This document shows positions 1 to 11,918 of a stretch of DNA of 64,000 nucleotides, piece by piece. Below the pieces are notes generated by a model that made no database searches, was not told the DNA's origin, and worked only from the letters and a program-made list of their open reading frames with translations. The stretch comes from Branchiostoma floridae. Its lineage: Eukaryota; Chordata; Leptocardii; Amphioxiformes; Branchiostomatidae. Position numbers and translations under genes: made by a program. The stretch's first letter is position 1. The number at the start of each line of letters is the position of its first letter. The stretch covers positions 8,396,095-8,460,094 of the forward strand of contig NC_049996.1 in assembly GCF_000003815.2 (NCBI RefSeq), read 5' to 3'.

Positions 1-21
1 TAACTCATACGGGTTCAACAA

Positions 22-127
22 NNNNNNNNNNNNNNNNNNNNNNNNNNNNNNNNNNNNNNNNNNNNNNNNNNNNNNNNNNNNNNNNNNNNNNNNNNNNNNN
101 NNNNNNNNNNNNNNNNNNNNNNNNNNN
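22..127. other. assembly gap (N run)
   Basis: 106 unknown bases. The gap lies just beyond the 3' end of the stanniocalcin-like gene on the minus strand, so the transcript end itself (signal at 175-180) is intact. Confidence 0.99.
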
Positions 128-788
128 AGAGCAGAAATTAAGGAGTTTGATTTGCCTACATAGATTTGAAATGATTTATTAGACAAAGCTGGAAGCAATA
201 TGACGAAGAGACAAGTTTATTCTAACATATGTTTGTGATACAGTAAAAACATAATGATCAGGCAACCATTTAGAGCCCACAAACAAAATAACAACTAGAA
301 GAACAGGTCTGGTAAGTGGTACAACCAGGCATTAACCTTTAACCTCTGACATTTTCAACTGCTGTCAAATGATCAAATGAATGTGCGTGCTTATACAATT
401 ATCCAGCTCAGTAATTTACCATTATTATCCTAATTCTAGAACACAGGATTCAGGTTGTCGGAAAAATTATTTTTATGGCATCGAATATAGGATACGTCAA
501 ACACAATAAACTGATTTAGTACAAGATATATATTGCTAAAAGAATAATGTAATGATTGACACCCGCTGTTCAAAGTAACCGAAATGACGTAACATGGGAC
601 AAACAGTAATCACCCACTATCAAAAAGACCAAATTAATCTTAAAATTGCAGGATTGCTGCACTCTGTGCTTCACTGAAGTCAATGAAACTTGCGGATTTG
701 CTTTTTGACGTCTGTCGAAAAGGTGTCAAGGACTTGTTTGCCGATATAGACAGGGGTGTCCATTCTCTCTTCCACTTGCCTACTTGCA
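128..788 (-). other. 3' UTR of the stanniocalcin-like gene
   Basis: This is sequence downstream of the stop at 789, ending at a polyadenylation signal at 175-180. A second frame through 680-793 is open for 37 codons, but it does not match the splice phase of the preceding exon. Positions about 128-500 recur inverted at about 9050-9400. Confidence 0.5.
175..180 (-). terminator. polyadenylation signal AATAAA, stanniocalcin-like gene
   Basis: TTTATT on the plus strand reads AATAAA on the gene strand. It lies about 610 bases past the stop codon. The same hexamer is conserved in the inverted copy at 9346-9351, which supports its role as a real transcript end. Confidence 0.55.
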
Positions 789-3700
789 TTAACCTAGGAG
801 GAAGAAGAAAGTCATAATAAATGCACTGAGTTTATGACCTGTGCAAAGTACAAGTAGGAAACATAGACGAAAAGTAACGTTAATCAAGGCCTGTCAATGC
901 AGTATCCATGGGCCGGTTGCCGGTTGGGTACGTGGGGGCAAAATAAAGGCAGTGTAAAAGTAAAAATATTTGCAGAGATATAAAAAATTTAGATACAGGG
1001 AAAGTTGTGGACATCAAAGTAGGTTGCTACTGTACATATAAACAATTGAAACCTTCAATATACATGTACACCACAGGGGACGTATAGATATTGTGTTGTA
1101 AAACTTACATCATGATAGAAGCATAATATTTACCTCAAGCTGCTTTTATACATTTGTAGTTGTAGAGAAGAACCTATAAAAGCCGTAAGGCATTAACTGG
1201 TGACCAGTTTGATACTGTTTCGGCCCATGGACACATTGGACTTGTCTTTGAGTGCTTTCCACTCACTCCTTTGCCATCTTTTGATACTATCTAAAGCTAC
1301 CGTAGGATTTGCTTGGAGATAAGTCTCTTCTTACTCACCTGAGATGCAGCACTTTCTACCAGCGGGTCCTCCACACAGCCCAGTCTGGTACTCCCCGTGA
1401 CAGAGGTTACTGTCCATCTTACACTGACCTCCCGCGCTGGAGCAGGCGCTGTCTCCTGAGGCATATGACTGGTGGGTGGATTCACCTGTCATTTTCAAAT
1501 GAGAGATTATCATGATTCATACATTTATGTATCTATGGCCCCTTCAGTAAGTGATGACCACGGTACAATCCTACTTGATATCAGCCCTACAAATTTGACT
1601 ATACTTGGCTAAACAGTCTTATACGAAAATGACAGTCTATCTAGATATCTATCACATAGGGCACATCTGTAGGCTGACTAAGATCTGTTGTAGAGTTCTT
1701 TTCTACGTTTAAGCACGACAGACTATTCAATGTTTAAGTTAAGCAGCCACAACGACTTGATTAAAACATACAATAAAAAGGTGGACGGTATATTCAGTCT
1801 TGCATCTCCTATACATGTATTATGAACGTAGCAAATATAGAAGAGTTCGTTCCTTTGTAAAATAATGAACGAAAATGCAAATAGGAACTTGATGATAGCA
1901 GGGCAAAAGAGTAATGCATTAAGTACAGATTAGTTGTCTAGGATAGTTGTTAGCAGAAACTTGAGGCCACCATGCTGTAATATAACTTTCTATGTATCAA
2001 ATTATATCCAGTTCATTAAGTGACAACCATTTGACTATCTTACTACCTGGATGTCTAGCCTTCATTGATGTGTTTATGTAACTGTCTTGCCGACAGACCA
2101 TGCATAATTATTTCGTTATAAATGATACCCGGAATATCATGAACCAGGTGGAGGAAGCCACAAGACTTACATGAAGAACCACACGGAAGGCAGCATTTCC
2201 TGAGCGCGTTGCCGCCGCACTTGTTGTCCTCGTACCCTGCCAGACACGTCCTTACCGAGTAGTCCTGACACTTCCCGCCCTGACCGGTGCATTGATCGTC
2301 TGCGGCGGACGACTGGTCGATGACTGGAAGAATCATTGAGAGGTAACGTATACGTAAGATAACATACTTAATGTGAGAGAAAAACATGAATTGTCTCTGC
2401 CCAAGCAATTTTCTCATGTGATGTCGTGTTGACCTAACGGTTGGGTGTTTCGCCCAGAGCCCAGAGGTTCTGGGTTTAAATCCCCTAACATGCCACCGAT
2501 GTTGACTGTTGTGTCATTATTAGGAAAGGCATTTCTTCATTCAACTAGGTGTAAAAACTTTCTTCATTCAACTAGGTGTAAAAATGGGTCCCTGACTTGG
2601 TGGGGAGGTAAAAAGTGGTGGAAGGAGAAAAATGGGCTCCACCTTCTAATACTGTGCCCTAGACACAGCAGATAAAAACCCACTGCTCCTACGGTCTAAA
2701 AAAACTCTCGGACTATCTTTCAATACCCTTAGACAATATTCTACGTTCAGGAGCATCTAACACTAGAGGTACTTTCAAAAACATGTTGATTTTGAAAGTG
2801 CGTTTCACATCTCACCCTTTGCTTTCTGCTTCAGCCATGCCGTCGCTACGCTGCTGAACTTGAGTTTGTAGCGATGTCCACCCTCGAACTTGTGGCATCG
2901 GCACAGGATGGTGGACAGCTCTTCGTGGAAGCGCCAATCGGATACAATATCGTCCACGTACCACAGGCCGAACTCATTCTGCAATTGAATTGGCCAATTT
3001 AGAAAAGTCTGAGAGAACGTGCCAAGCTCGATCGTGATGAGGGTATCTCAAAGTAAATATATAAAATATACATGTATGCATATCTGTGAACGTGTATGTG
3101 TATGTGTGTGTGTGTGTGTATGTGTGTTCATAAGTGTGTGAGTCTGTGTTTCTGTGTGTGCATTCAGTTGCAAATACAACCGTTTGCCACGTACCTGCCT
3201 GTTCTCCACGAAGTCACAGATGCCGTTGTCTATGAAGCATTGGTACTGTGTCCGGAAGCCGAAGTTGTGGATGTGTCTGCAGGACATGGATTCCGCCTTG
3301 TACGCCGGCAGCAGGGAACGTGTCATGCACTTGGTGAACTTCGTGATCCACGTTTGGCCCTGAAAATGCACATGGGAAACAGCACGTTATCAAGGCATCG
3401 GGCAGTGTCATCTGTATCTGTATCAACATTGCGGGTAACCGCCCTTCGGCGTAAGATACACACCAGCTTCACAGGCTCGGGTGCGACAGCAGCTAGTTAT
3501 GTTACACCGAACAACCTGCCATACCTAACCTTTGCATGTTCATTCAACCAAACTGAAAGAATCACTTTGTTTAGAGAAGTTACAAAGACATATCCCAACT
3601 TCCCACGTTCACAGATGTACAGAGAGTCACTTTCCTCTAAAAATCGCAGAACGCACAAATTGTAGAAAACGTGGGGCTTTTCTTCTTCCTCTGCTTCTAA

Positions 3701-6700
3701 AAAAAAGAAGTCCTCTGCTTCCAAAAAAAAAAAAAACGAGGATTCGAGTAGCCTCTTTTTACACAATGTTCATCACTGTTCATTGTCACATGTATGCATC
3801 CTATGTCTGCACCACGTACCTGCAATTAGCCTTCGGGCATGAACTTGCAAAATAAACTTTCAATTAACGTTTTTGTTTGTATACCGTACCTCTGGTGTAA
3901 ATACGCCTGCCTTCTTCTTGATCTGCTCGCACAGTGGCTGACCCTCCCTCTGAACGAACTTGGTCCTGCCACAGGGGTAGCGCTTCTCCAGGCAGTCGTA
4001 GAAGGCACAGTCTCCATTCAAAGCCTTGGTCTCACAGTCGGACTGAATTGCTGGGAAAATGCCATTTTTATATTTACTTAGGATTCACCGCAAAACAAGG
4101 CCACTCAAGCGTTTGGGTTACAATACAGTATAGAGAAGAAAGATGTCTGTTAACCCTTGACTTTAAAAGTTTAAGATTGTACCCCACAGGAAAGCAAGTC
4201 CGCGTGCAAGCTTATTCCATAACGATATAATTCTAGGAAAGAAGCTCTTAGCGTAGAACTTCCTCCTAATAGGTGGATTATGGAGGGAAAAGGGATGCTT
4301 TTCTTCCGTGGAAGTGGCAAAAGGGGTTCTTGCAGAGAAAGTTCGCATTGGAGGCACAAATGAGCCATTACATTACAATGACCAACGAATGCTCTATAGC
4401 GTCAACGATTTAAAAATATCATCTAGTATTTGACTTGAGTCAATTCCAATTAAGACTGAGAGGGTTTTTAGATAAAATTTGCAATAAGTCAGAACTATTT
4501 CGGATAAAAAAAGGTTTCCGTCAATATAGTTTGAAACTGTTCAAACAATTCAAAATGACAGTTAGAACGTGTTTGATCTTATCTTTATATGCTGAAAACA
4601 TTTTGAATGTAACTGCACAAATATCTAATTAGAACAGTTTTAAATCATCTGTATCCGCTGTAGCACCGCCTGTACCACTGATGCCCACATGTATAGTTAC
4701 CCTTTTGTTAGCTACTTTTTTTCTATCGTGCACTAAAAATGTTAATGAAAGTGTACTCATCTTGCTAAATTTTGTTTTGAGAGGGTATAACGATAAGAAA
4801 AGGAAATGACTACAAGAATATAAGAAGAGAAATACCTAGTGAAGGAGCTTTCGTCCAGTAGGTGGTTGAGATTTCCAGCACCTTTGAGTAGATATCGTTG
4901 GCGGCACCGACGTTATTCTCAATCCCGGACTGGCCGTAGTTACACGGGCACTTGAGCACTACCGCCAGGATCTGATACAGAACATTTATTTGTTGGTTTG
5001 GTTGTTCAGCACGCACAGCCAGGGCTACCGAACTAGCCTGTGGGCTGTGGCTATTACAAAGGGTTATAAAAACCCTGCTGACAAAAACACAGACAATACA
5101 AATGGAAATGGACAAGAACAGGATACTTATCAATAACAATATTCTATATTAAAGTACATACTAAAAGATAGAAATGAATATAAAAATAACTTTTACGCCA
5201 TGGTGTAATATTGCGTACATAGCATCTACATTTATCAACAACAACATTTGCATCGAGAGGTCAGGGTCAGTATGTACACGTGTATGATTATGCCAAAGGG
5301 TTACGTAGACATTCTCAGAGTTTCTTTTGAAGGAAGCAGTTGTGGTGGCTGTGCGAGTAGCAGTAGGGAGTGTTTTCCAGAGTGATTTTGCTCAGAATAC
5401 AGAATAGAGAAGAGTTGTTGAAAAGCTAAACCAGTTTACTTTAAGCTTNNNNNNNNNNNNNNNNNNNNNNNNNNNNNNNNNNNNNNNNNNNNNNNNNNNN
5501 NNNNNNNNNNNNNNNNNNNNNNNNNNNNNNNNNNNNNNNNNNNNNNNNNNNNNNNNNNNNNNNNNNNNNNNNNNNNNNNNNNNNNNNNNNNNNNNNNNNN
5601 NNNNNNNNNNNNNNNNNNNNNNNNNNNNNNNNNNNNNNNNNNNNNNNNNNNNNNNNNNNNNNNNNNNNNNNNNNNNNNNNNNNNNNNNNNNNNNNNNNNN
5701 NNNNNNNNNNNNNNNNNNNNNNNNNNNNNNNNNNNNNNNNNNNNNNNNNNNNNNNNNNNNNNNNNNNNNNNNNNNNNNNNNNNNNNNNNNNNNNNNNNNN
5801 NNNNNNNNNNNNNNNNNNNNNNNNNNNNNNNNNNNNNNNNNNNNNNNNNNNNNNNNNNNNNNNNNNNNNNNNNNNNNNNNNNNNNNNNNNNNNNNNNNNN
5901 NNNNNNNNNNNNNNNNNNNNNNNNNNNNNNNNNNNNNNNNNNNNNNNNNNNNNNNNNNNNNNNNNNNGTACCGGTACAGGTACAACAGTTTAAATGTAGA
6001 TTCAGAAATATGCCTGCGCTTAAGCAAGTTTTCCAAGGTAAAGATGTAGCGAAATATCTTTTTAAGGTGAACGGGTAAATTTACATTAACAGATTTTTAT
6101 CTCAAGAGTACTATTATCTTTCAAGGTTGTGAAAATCGTTATAGTTGTGACGGAATAAATAGTACCTATCTGAACTCTTAAAAATGGTATCGACCACTGA
6201 TGTTTTGATTTGTTTACATACCAAACCAAACATATACTAGTACTCTGTGCCTGTGCATGTACCTGTCAGTAGAATTAATTAGGTGCGGATTAAGACGTCC
6301 GGTGAGCATATACTAGTACATGTACACACATTCTTATACACAAATGTACAGCAATATTACCTATCAAATAAGTAACCCGTGTGTATTATAAATATGCACA
6401 AACTGTGCTCCAGGAAATTGTGTTACTTTTCATGTGTTTTGTTGTCTTTTGTCATACTTATCGTTGTAACATACAGGTAGAAATGCGGCCCTAACATCAC
6501 ACGGATAAAGTTAAGTCAAGTCTAGCTCTACATGTATACTACATGATGATCTTAAAGCGACTTTGCTGTCTTATTTATGTTTTTTCATTAGGCCACAGCA
6601 AGTAAATTTTATGGATGACATCCACGCGCTCATTAATTTTCGCCTGATTTCAGAAGAAAAAAACAAGAATTTTTTTCTTCTTCAGGGAAGGCCGGATAGA

Positions 6701-8653
6701 CGAAAATGGGTGAAGGTTGTGTTGTAACCTAATCATTGAATGTAGAATTGACACTAGAGACTCTATAGCATTGACTGTAGTTGCAGAAGTGAAACTTGAT
6801 AGATAGTTGTAAGAGTGGCACAACTATGGAAGCTATGAGTGTAGTTGCCAACATGGTTAATGATACCAGTCTACCACACTAGTGTCACTTTAACTACACT
6901 GGTGCACTTCTTACATACAGGAATGAATGCCTTGTTGGCTGTGATGCCATATTTTGTCACTTCAAGTCTTGTTGCAACGTCTATTACGCCTGTTTTTTTA
7001 CCCATCTTGTTTTTTTTTCGCCCTATCTCATTATTTTTGCAGTCTGCAGAGGATGTCATCCATAAAATTTACTTGCTGTGGCCTTATGAATACCCAGATG
7101 TAATTTGTATTTTTTTATGGTGGTGTTGTATAAGATATTGTGTAGCTTACTGATTCAGACTTTAGCTGCGACGCATTCATTCATTCATTGCAGTACTTAC
7201 GTCAGCGTCGAACTCCTCGTAGTGCGTCTCGATCTTGGAACAGAAGCGGTACCCGTACCCCACTGGGAACCCGCCCACCAAGCAGTTGAATTTCTTTTCC
7301 AAACACGGAATGCCGTAGAATTCACAGCTGCCGGTTCTCCCGTGCCGTGTGCACGTCTCTTGTTCAGTCTCCCAGAAATTCCCCTCTAGCAAATGAGATC
7401 GAAGAATCAACATCACTATAACAACGTTCAACAATTTTTAATTCTACGGGATAGTTTTCACTAGTTTTGCAGAATGATTCTAGCCACGCAAAACTTCACA
7501 GCAACAAAAACGTGTCCTTTTTTTTGCTTTCTTCTGTTCTGGGAGGGAAGTTGGCCGCATTTGTTAAAATTATGTCTTTGTTATCCATCTATTCATTCAC
7601 TATCTGTAAGTTTGAATGTCTTGTCAAATATTCAGGAGAGGGGATCCACCGAGTGCTGCATGTTTGTAAAAGCAATGGCAGTGAGAAGACTTATGTCTGT
7701 AACATGCCCCACGAGACTCTAAATAAAACATTGATTGTACATCGATGATAGACCAAGACTTTGTTACAGGCGAGTTTTCTACGTGGTTTCATACATAAGT
7801 TTCATTCTAAGGCATTTTAACTGTCGGTTGCGAAAAGCTGTTAGTCGAAATGTGCGTTTCAGGCGAAATCGAAATCCAAAAACTTCAGAGGCGCATACCC
7901 CGATGGGGCCTCTTATAGTTCTAATGTCTTTAACGAAAAGTCGAAACATTCACGAAGCATAAACGCATCTCCAAAAATACTAGCGCAAGATACTAAACGT
8001 TACATGTGTTGGACCAAAAAAAAGTAGTTCAGCTAAGACTCGTTCTGTTCTTGTGTTTTTGTGAATGATTCGGGACTTTTGCTCGGGCACACAAACAGGT
8101 CTAACTGGGCGATCATCTGATTACAGACAAATCATAATGACACCAACATCTGAATGAAAAAATAGTCTATTCAGTGATTCGTTCTAGGACATTGTCAATC
8201 TGAAATATCAGCAAAAATTGAAATCTTTACAATTTCTTCTGAGTATTGGAATGGGAAGGTAACAATTTCCCCTAGAATGCTAGTACTTATTGTGACCCAC
8301 ATAACTCAGATAGTTCCGCTCTCAACATTGGCAAGGTAGCACAGAATTGGCAAGGTGCAACAGAATTAAAAACAAGCATCCACCAGTGCCGTCGGTATAC
8401 TCTCCGAGCCGAGGTTCGACTCCGACTGTTTTGACGCGTTTGGGGTGTTTTTGGCGGGCTTTCTATTCTGTGCCTTTTTCTTCATGCCGACGAAAACGCC
8501 TATCAAAAACACGTCAAAAACAGCCGGAGCTGAAACCCTGCTTGGAGATTACCCTTACTATAATGTACTATAGAAATCAAGTGTAAATTTCTTACGGGCC
8601 TTTGCGCCTCCTAGAAAGAGCACGAAAAGCAGAGATCCGGTGCAGAACAACAT
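789..8653 (-). CDS. secreted double stanniocalcin-like protein with two C-terminal six-cysteine modules
   Basis: Exons on the minus strand: 8596-8653, 7201-7385, 4836-4971, 3890-4050, 3195-3359, 2816-2978, 2171-2323, 1339-1485 and the last codons at 789-793; 390 residues are visible. Residues 1-19 are a hydrophobic signal peptide (MLFCTGSLLFVLFLGGAKA). Module 1 starts in exon 2 (SCEFYGIPCLEKKFNC) and ends in exon 3. Module 2 is exons 4-6 (GDCAFYDCLEKRYPC; GQTWITKFTKC; then CRHIHNFGF and two more cysteines). The cysteine order and the motif C-x-F-x-C-L-E, followed by a G-[QK]-x-[WF]-x-[TK] helix, match stanniocalcin. Two modules with the order C-x6-C-x6/7-C-x8-C-x6/7-CC follow, one per phase 1-1 exon. 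The last junction (base 1339 joined to 793) gives Gly then TAA. Vertebrate stanniocalcins are single-domain dimeric hormones of calcium and phosphate balance; function here is unknown. Module 1 lacks its middle exon, probably in the N gap. Confidence 0.72.
2426..2703 (+). repeat. tRNA-derived SINE
   Basis: An A-box-like TGACCTAACGGTTGG is followed about 35 bases later by a B-box-like GGGTTTAAATCCC. A SINE body and an A-rich end follow. A 26-base segment with the core TTCATTCAACTAGGTG is repeated in tandem at about 2526 and 2558. It lies in the intron between exons 6 and 7 of the stanniocalcin-like gene. A related 3' part occurs at about 15080-15180. Confidence 0.6.
3090..3165 (+). repeat. (TG)n microsatellite
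   Basis: An imperfect TG/TA dinucleotide tract with interruptions, in an intron next to exon 5 of the stanniocalcin-like gene. It creates spurious open frames on both strands. Confidence 0.8.
5449..5967. other. assembly gap (N run)
   Basis: 519 unknown bases within the intron between exons encoding stanniocalcin module 1. By comparison with module 2, a phase 0-0 exon of about 165 bases should lie between 4971 and 7201, and the gap is the only unseen place for it. Confidence 0.95.
6588..7091. repeat. foldback (MITE-like) element
   Basis: The arm at 6588-6622 (GGCCACAGCAAGTAAATTTT) is repeated in inverted orientation at 7052-7089. The middle of about 430 bases contains no credible gene. The element is in intron 2 of the stanniocalcin-like gene. 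Confidence 0.6.
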
Positions 8654-8963
8654 CTTAGTCGCCGAAAAAGACCGCCGTCTGGGGTCTTCCAACTGGACAG
8701 CCGGGTTCCTTTGCGTTCGCGGCGCACAGAGTTATGAAACACAATGCAGGTAGCCTGGAGCTAATGACTAAACAAAACACGAGCAGGTTTTTCTGGCTTC
8801 TGTTGCGTCACCTGTTCTGCATTTACCATTCTTTCCACTAGATGGCCTTGTTGAGACGTGTTAAGTGAATGTAAGTGTTGTGCTCCCAGATTGTAGTCAC
8901 ATAAGGAATATCCATCTCTATCTGCGTTAGCGCTGGTTAGCTTTAATTCAGCCAGTCCGATAA

Positions 8964-9057
8964 ACTTCTGTTGCTGAAGGGAAAGTTACTAACCAATCGC
9001 GTCGCTGCCTACGGTCAGCAGGCAACACGATTGGCTAGTAAGTTGTCAAACAGAAGT
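8964..9057. repeat. short hairpin MITE
   Basis: Terminal ACTTCTGTT pairs with AACAGAAGT, and the inner TTACTAACCAATCG pairs with CGATTGGCTAGTAA, around a short GC-rich loop. It separates the first exon of the stanniocalcin-like gene from the inverted 3' UTR copy. Confidence 0.65.
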
Positions 9058-9400
9058 ATTTTTCCGGCAACCTGTATAATTTTTTTTAGAAGTACGACAA
9101 CAATTGTAAATTACTGAGCTGGATAATTGCATAGACACGCACATTCAGTTGATCATTTTGCAGCAATTGAAAATGTCAAAGGTTAAAGGTTAATACCTGG
9201 TTGTACCACTTACAAGACCTGTTCTTCTAGTTGTTATTTTGTTTGTGGGTTCTAAAAAGGCAGCCTGATCATTATGTATTTACTGAGGGACATACATATG
9301 GTAGAATGAACTTGTGTCTTCATCATATTGCTTCCAGTTTTGTCTAATAAATCATTTCACATGTATCTATGCAAATCAAACTCCTTATTTTCTGTTCTTT
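9050..9400 (+). repeat. inverted copy of the 3' UTR of the stanniocalcin-like gene
   Basis: This is similar, in reverse complement, to about 128-480: shared stretches include AAATTACTGAGCTGGATAAT, GGTTAAAGGTTAATGCCTGG (here AATACC) and GACCTGTTCTTCTAGTTG, ending with the same AATAAA (9346-9351). It therefore looks like the tail of a lost or incomplete paralogue pointing the other way. I see no coding exons attached to it. Confidence 0.75.
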
Positions 9401-11386
9401 GTAAAGTCAAGTGATTAAAGATTACACAAAAAAGATGACTTCAGGACGTGCAGTTATTCACCATTTACTTAGGTAATGAAAATATATTTAGATAAAAATG
9501 ATCAACTTATACTGCAAGAAAGGTGGGATTCACCAATCAATAGTGATAATAAATGTCAGGCAAGGCTGGTAATGTGTACGTATACGTGCTTTGATGTCCA
9601 TAACTTTGCCAAATTTTTTTCTCTCCAATTATTTGTCACCATGTCAATCAAAAATGACCTACTAAAGCATAGGTAAAGGTTGTGTCCTTTAAGTGTGCGT
9701 CAGAAGGATAATTGGTGATTGACAAATTACCCTGCGGTCTGTCAGAACACCTGTGACCATAGGGTGCCTGCCATTTCTACACAAAGGGGTGTCATTTATC
9801 ATAAATCCAGCTATGCAGAAAATGTCTTCGCCGCAGGTGATACCTTAACTGAGAAAGCCTAGTAGAAGCGTATTGTGCTTCTCTTGCTCCATTTGTGGGA
9901 CTCTTGTGCTGCAATCCACCACAGCAAGCACAGGAACCATTTTAAAAGAAACAAAAACGGTTGTAAGGCGAAACGATCCCTAACGTGACTTTTTTGGCAT
10001 CTCATTAATACGGTTTGTTTAGAAAGTGCTGCCACAACGTCAATGACCTATCAAAACGTCCTTGGACCTATCTACTATCTGACCTACAAAAAACCTTGTT
10101 GTGAACTTTTACATACACGTTAAATGGACAGCGCATAACGTGATAATTCACCCCATGGAGGCGGCCAATTAAAACACCTGCCTGATCCTTGTGAGTCATA
10201 CTATGAAGTTGTGCCTCAAAATCTGAGTTGTGCTTGTTGTTTCTTGGTCAGGCCGAGAACTTATTGATCACCCCTCGTAATCAACAATGCTACGCTGACC
10301 AAAATGCTACACTAAACCCTAGTCACAGGTCTGGCATTATTTGGACATTAAATATACCGATAAGCACAGAAAAGTGCAGAATGCGATTATTTCTCTGTGT
10401 GTTTGTGTATTTTGTCTCAACAATGTAAACATTGGTGACTTAAACATGGTATAATGATCCCATAATCTACTGATTTGTTTCCAGGTTATACAACATAAAT
10501 AAAAGACATGTTTCCATTTGATTCAGATTTTACTCCAACTTTGTAAGATTAGAAATCACTATGTGATCCAATTCATTGTGTACTTCAGCATAAATACTTG
10601 CTTGCTTATTCTAAAAAGACTAAAAGACACATAAAGTGTTTGTTATGTGTAACAATAAATAGCTTGTGTCCTTCTTTGAAGGCTGGCTGGCATACAGTGT
10701 AAAACTTAAATACTCAACTTACAAATATGTGACATTTAGATTTAGTATTATGTACAATTTACAGTCATATCATTAAGTTTAACACGCCAGTGTCATGGCA
10801 AGATGTTTATATAAAAAATTTTCCCATTATATAGATTTCATAGCACTATGTACATCAACACCCTCATAGTAAAAGCAGATCATTTCTCAAAAATCTCATC
10901 TCCTTGCTTTGACAAAAGGTTCACTAACTTGACTATACATTTGCCAAACAGACACTGTGGATAGTACCTGGACATGTATCTCAAATACTCCAAGAAGCTA
11001 AAGATTATAGGTTCAAGTCCAAAGCTGAGTCCCAATACTGATCCCTTGAAAGAAAACATCATTCATCACCCTTTTCCTCCCTTGACTCCGGTACATTGAA
11101 CGAGTACCTAGTTGCAGTTATGGATGTCCTTTCAGACGATACATTACGTGGACATCCCGTGTTTGAGGAGTGTCCCGCCTTAAACAGGTTAAAGAACCCA
11201 TCACACATTTTGATAAGGGTCCTTCCAAGTGTGAGTGGATCAAACATCTCAGTCTCAACATATACAACTCAAGGTACAAAACTGGTGCATGTTGTCTTAA
11301 TTAAAAAGGCAGTTTGAATTTTAAGCCGACAAAGTTTATAGAATTTTTATCAAACAATGACTTCCTTTAAACTTCTTTTATATGCC
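9401..11386. other. intergenic, no gene seen
   Basis: AT-rich sequence with scattered short open frames, none with family resemblance, splice support or unusual composition. The right part is the 3' flank of the ankyrin/death-domain gene. Confidence 0.5.
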
Positions 11387-11542
11387 CGTACCTCTAATTT
11401 TTTATAGCTATCAGTCCATCTTGCTCACAGAGTGACCTAGTCTCGTGAGAGTGACCCTACCCTTCAACCCGCCTCCTTACGTGAGACTAGATCATTCCGT
11501 GAACAAGATGGACTGATAGCCATCGAAAATTTAGAGGTACAT
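11387..11542. repeat. hairpin MITE
   Basis: Arms about 35 bases long: GTACCTCTAATTTTTTATAG then CTATCAGTCCATCTTG, mirrored by CAAGATGGACTGATAG and AAAATTTAGAGGTAC. The inner part (CACAGAGTGACCTAGT) recurs in altered form at 17666-17750. Confidence 0.7.
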
Positions 11543-11654
11543 GATTGTGTATAAAAAAGGTTTAAAAAAGGTCACCGTTTGATGAAAGTTCTATTACTTG
11601 TGCTCATACGTGACTAATGAATCTCTGACTTCAACGATAAGCCAACAAACAAAC

Positions 11655-11885
11655 ATGTCGATGTAGGTTAGACATCCAGGTTGTCTTAGAATTGTCTTAC
11701 AACGTTTTCTATTTCGACATCTGAAATTGTCCTCCTTCATACTATATAGTTAGAGTATAAAAGACCTGTTTCTTCCAGATCACTTCAGTGTCACTGACGA
11801 AGGATAGTGGACTCTATCCAAAACGTCTGACCGTTTCCAAAACCATATCCAGTTGCTTGAGTAACTACTTTTTGGCGTAAGTAAC
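11655..11885 (+). repeat. interspersed repeat, family with ACGAAGGATAGTGG core
   Basis: It contains TAGACATCCAGGT, GACCTGTTTCTTCCAGATC, GTCACTGACGAAGGATAGTG and CATATCCAGTTGCTTGAGTA. Inverted and partial copies lie at 20037-20260 and 20330-20545, so this is a mobile family. No coding part is present. Confidence 0.65.
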
Positions 11886-11918
11886 ACACAAACAACAAAC
11901 AAACAGGAACAATCCCAG

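Noticed and set aside
680-793. Open frame continuing 37 codons through the last exon of the stanniocalcin-like gene
   Set aside because: The preceding exon ends at phase 1 (base 1339). Joined to 793 this gives Gly then TAA, so the longer frame is not reached. I treat it as 3' UTR, though a separate transcript could use it.
3096-3665. 189-codon plus-strand open frame
   Set aside because: It runs over a TG microsatellite and is antisense to exon 5 of the stanniocalcin-like gene; a shadow frame.
5392-6036. Long minus-strand open frame across the N gap
   Set aside because: It is open only because unknown bases contain no stops.
6845-7153. 102-codon plus-strand frame with many hydrophobic residues
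   Set aside because: It lies mostly inside a foldback element; hydrophobicity comes from T-rich DNA and no splice partners are seen.
11780-11850. Possible hammerhead ribozyme: CTGACGA ... stem ... (G/A)AAAC
   Set aside because: The copy at 20037-20260 even shows GAAAC after a GGATAG-type stem, but the flanks cannot form stem I, so the self-cleaving fold is not supported. A structure search (Infernal with hammerhead models) would settle it.
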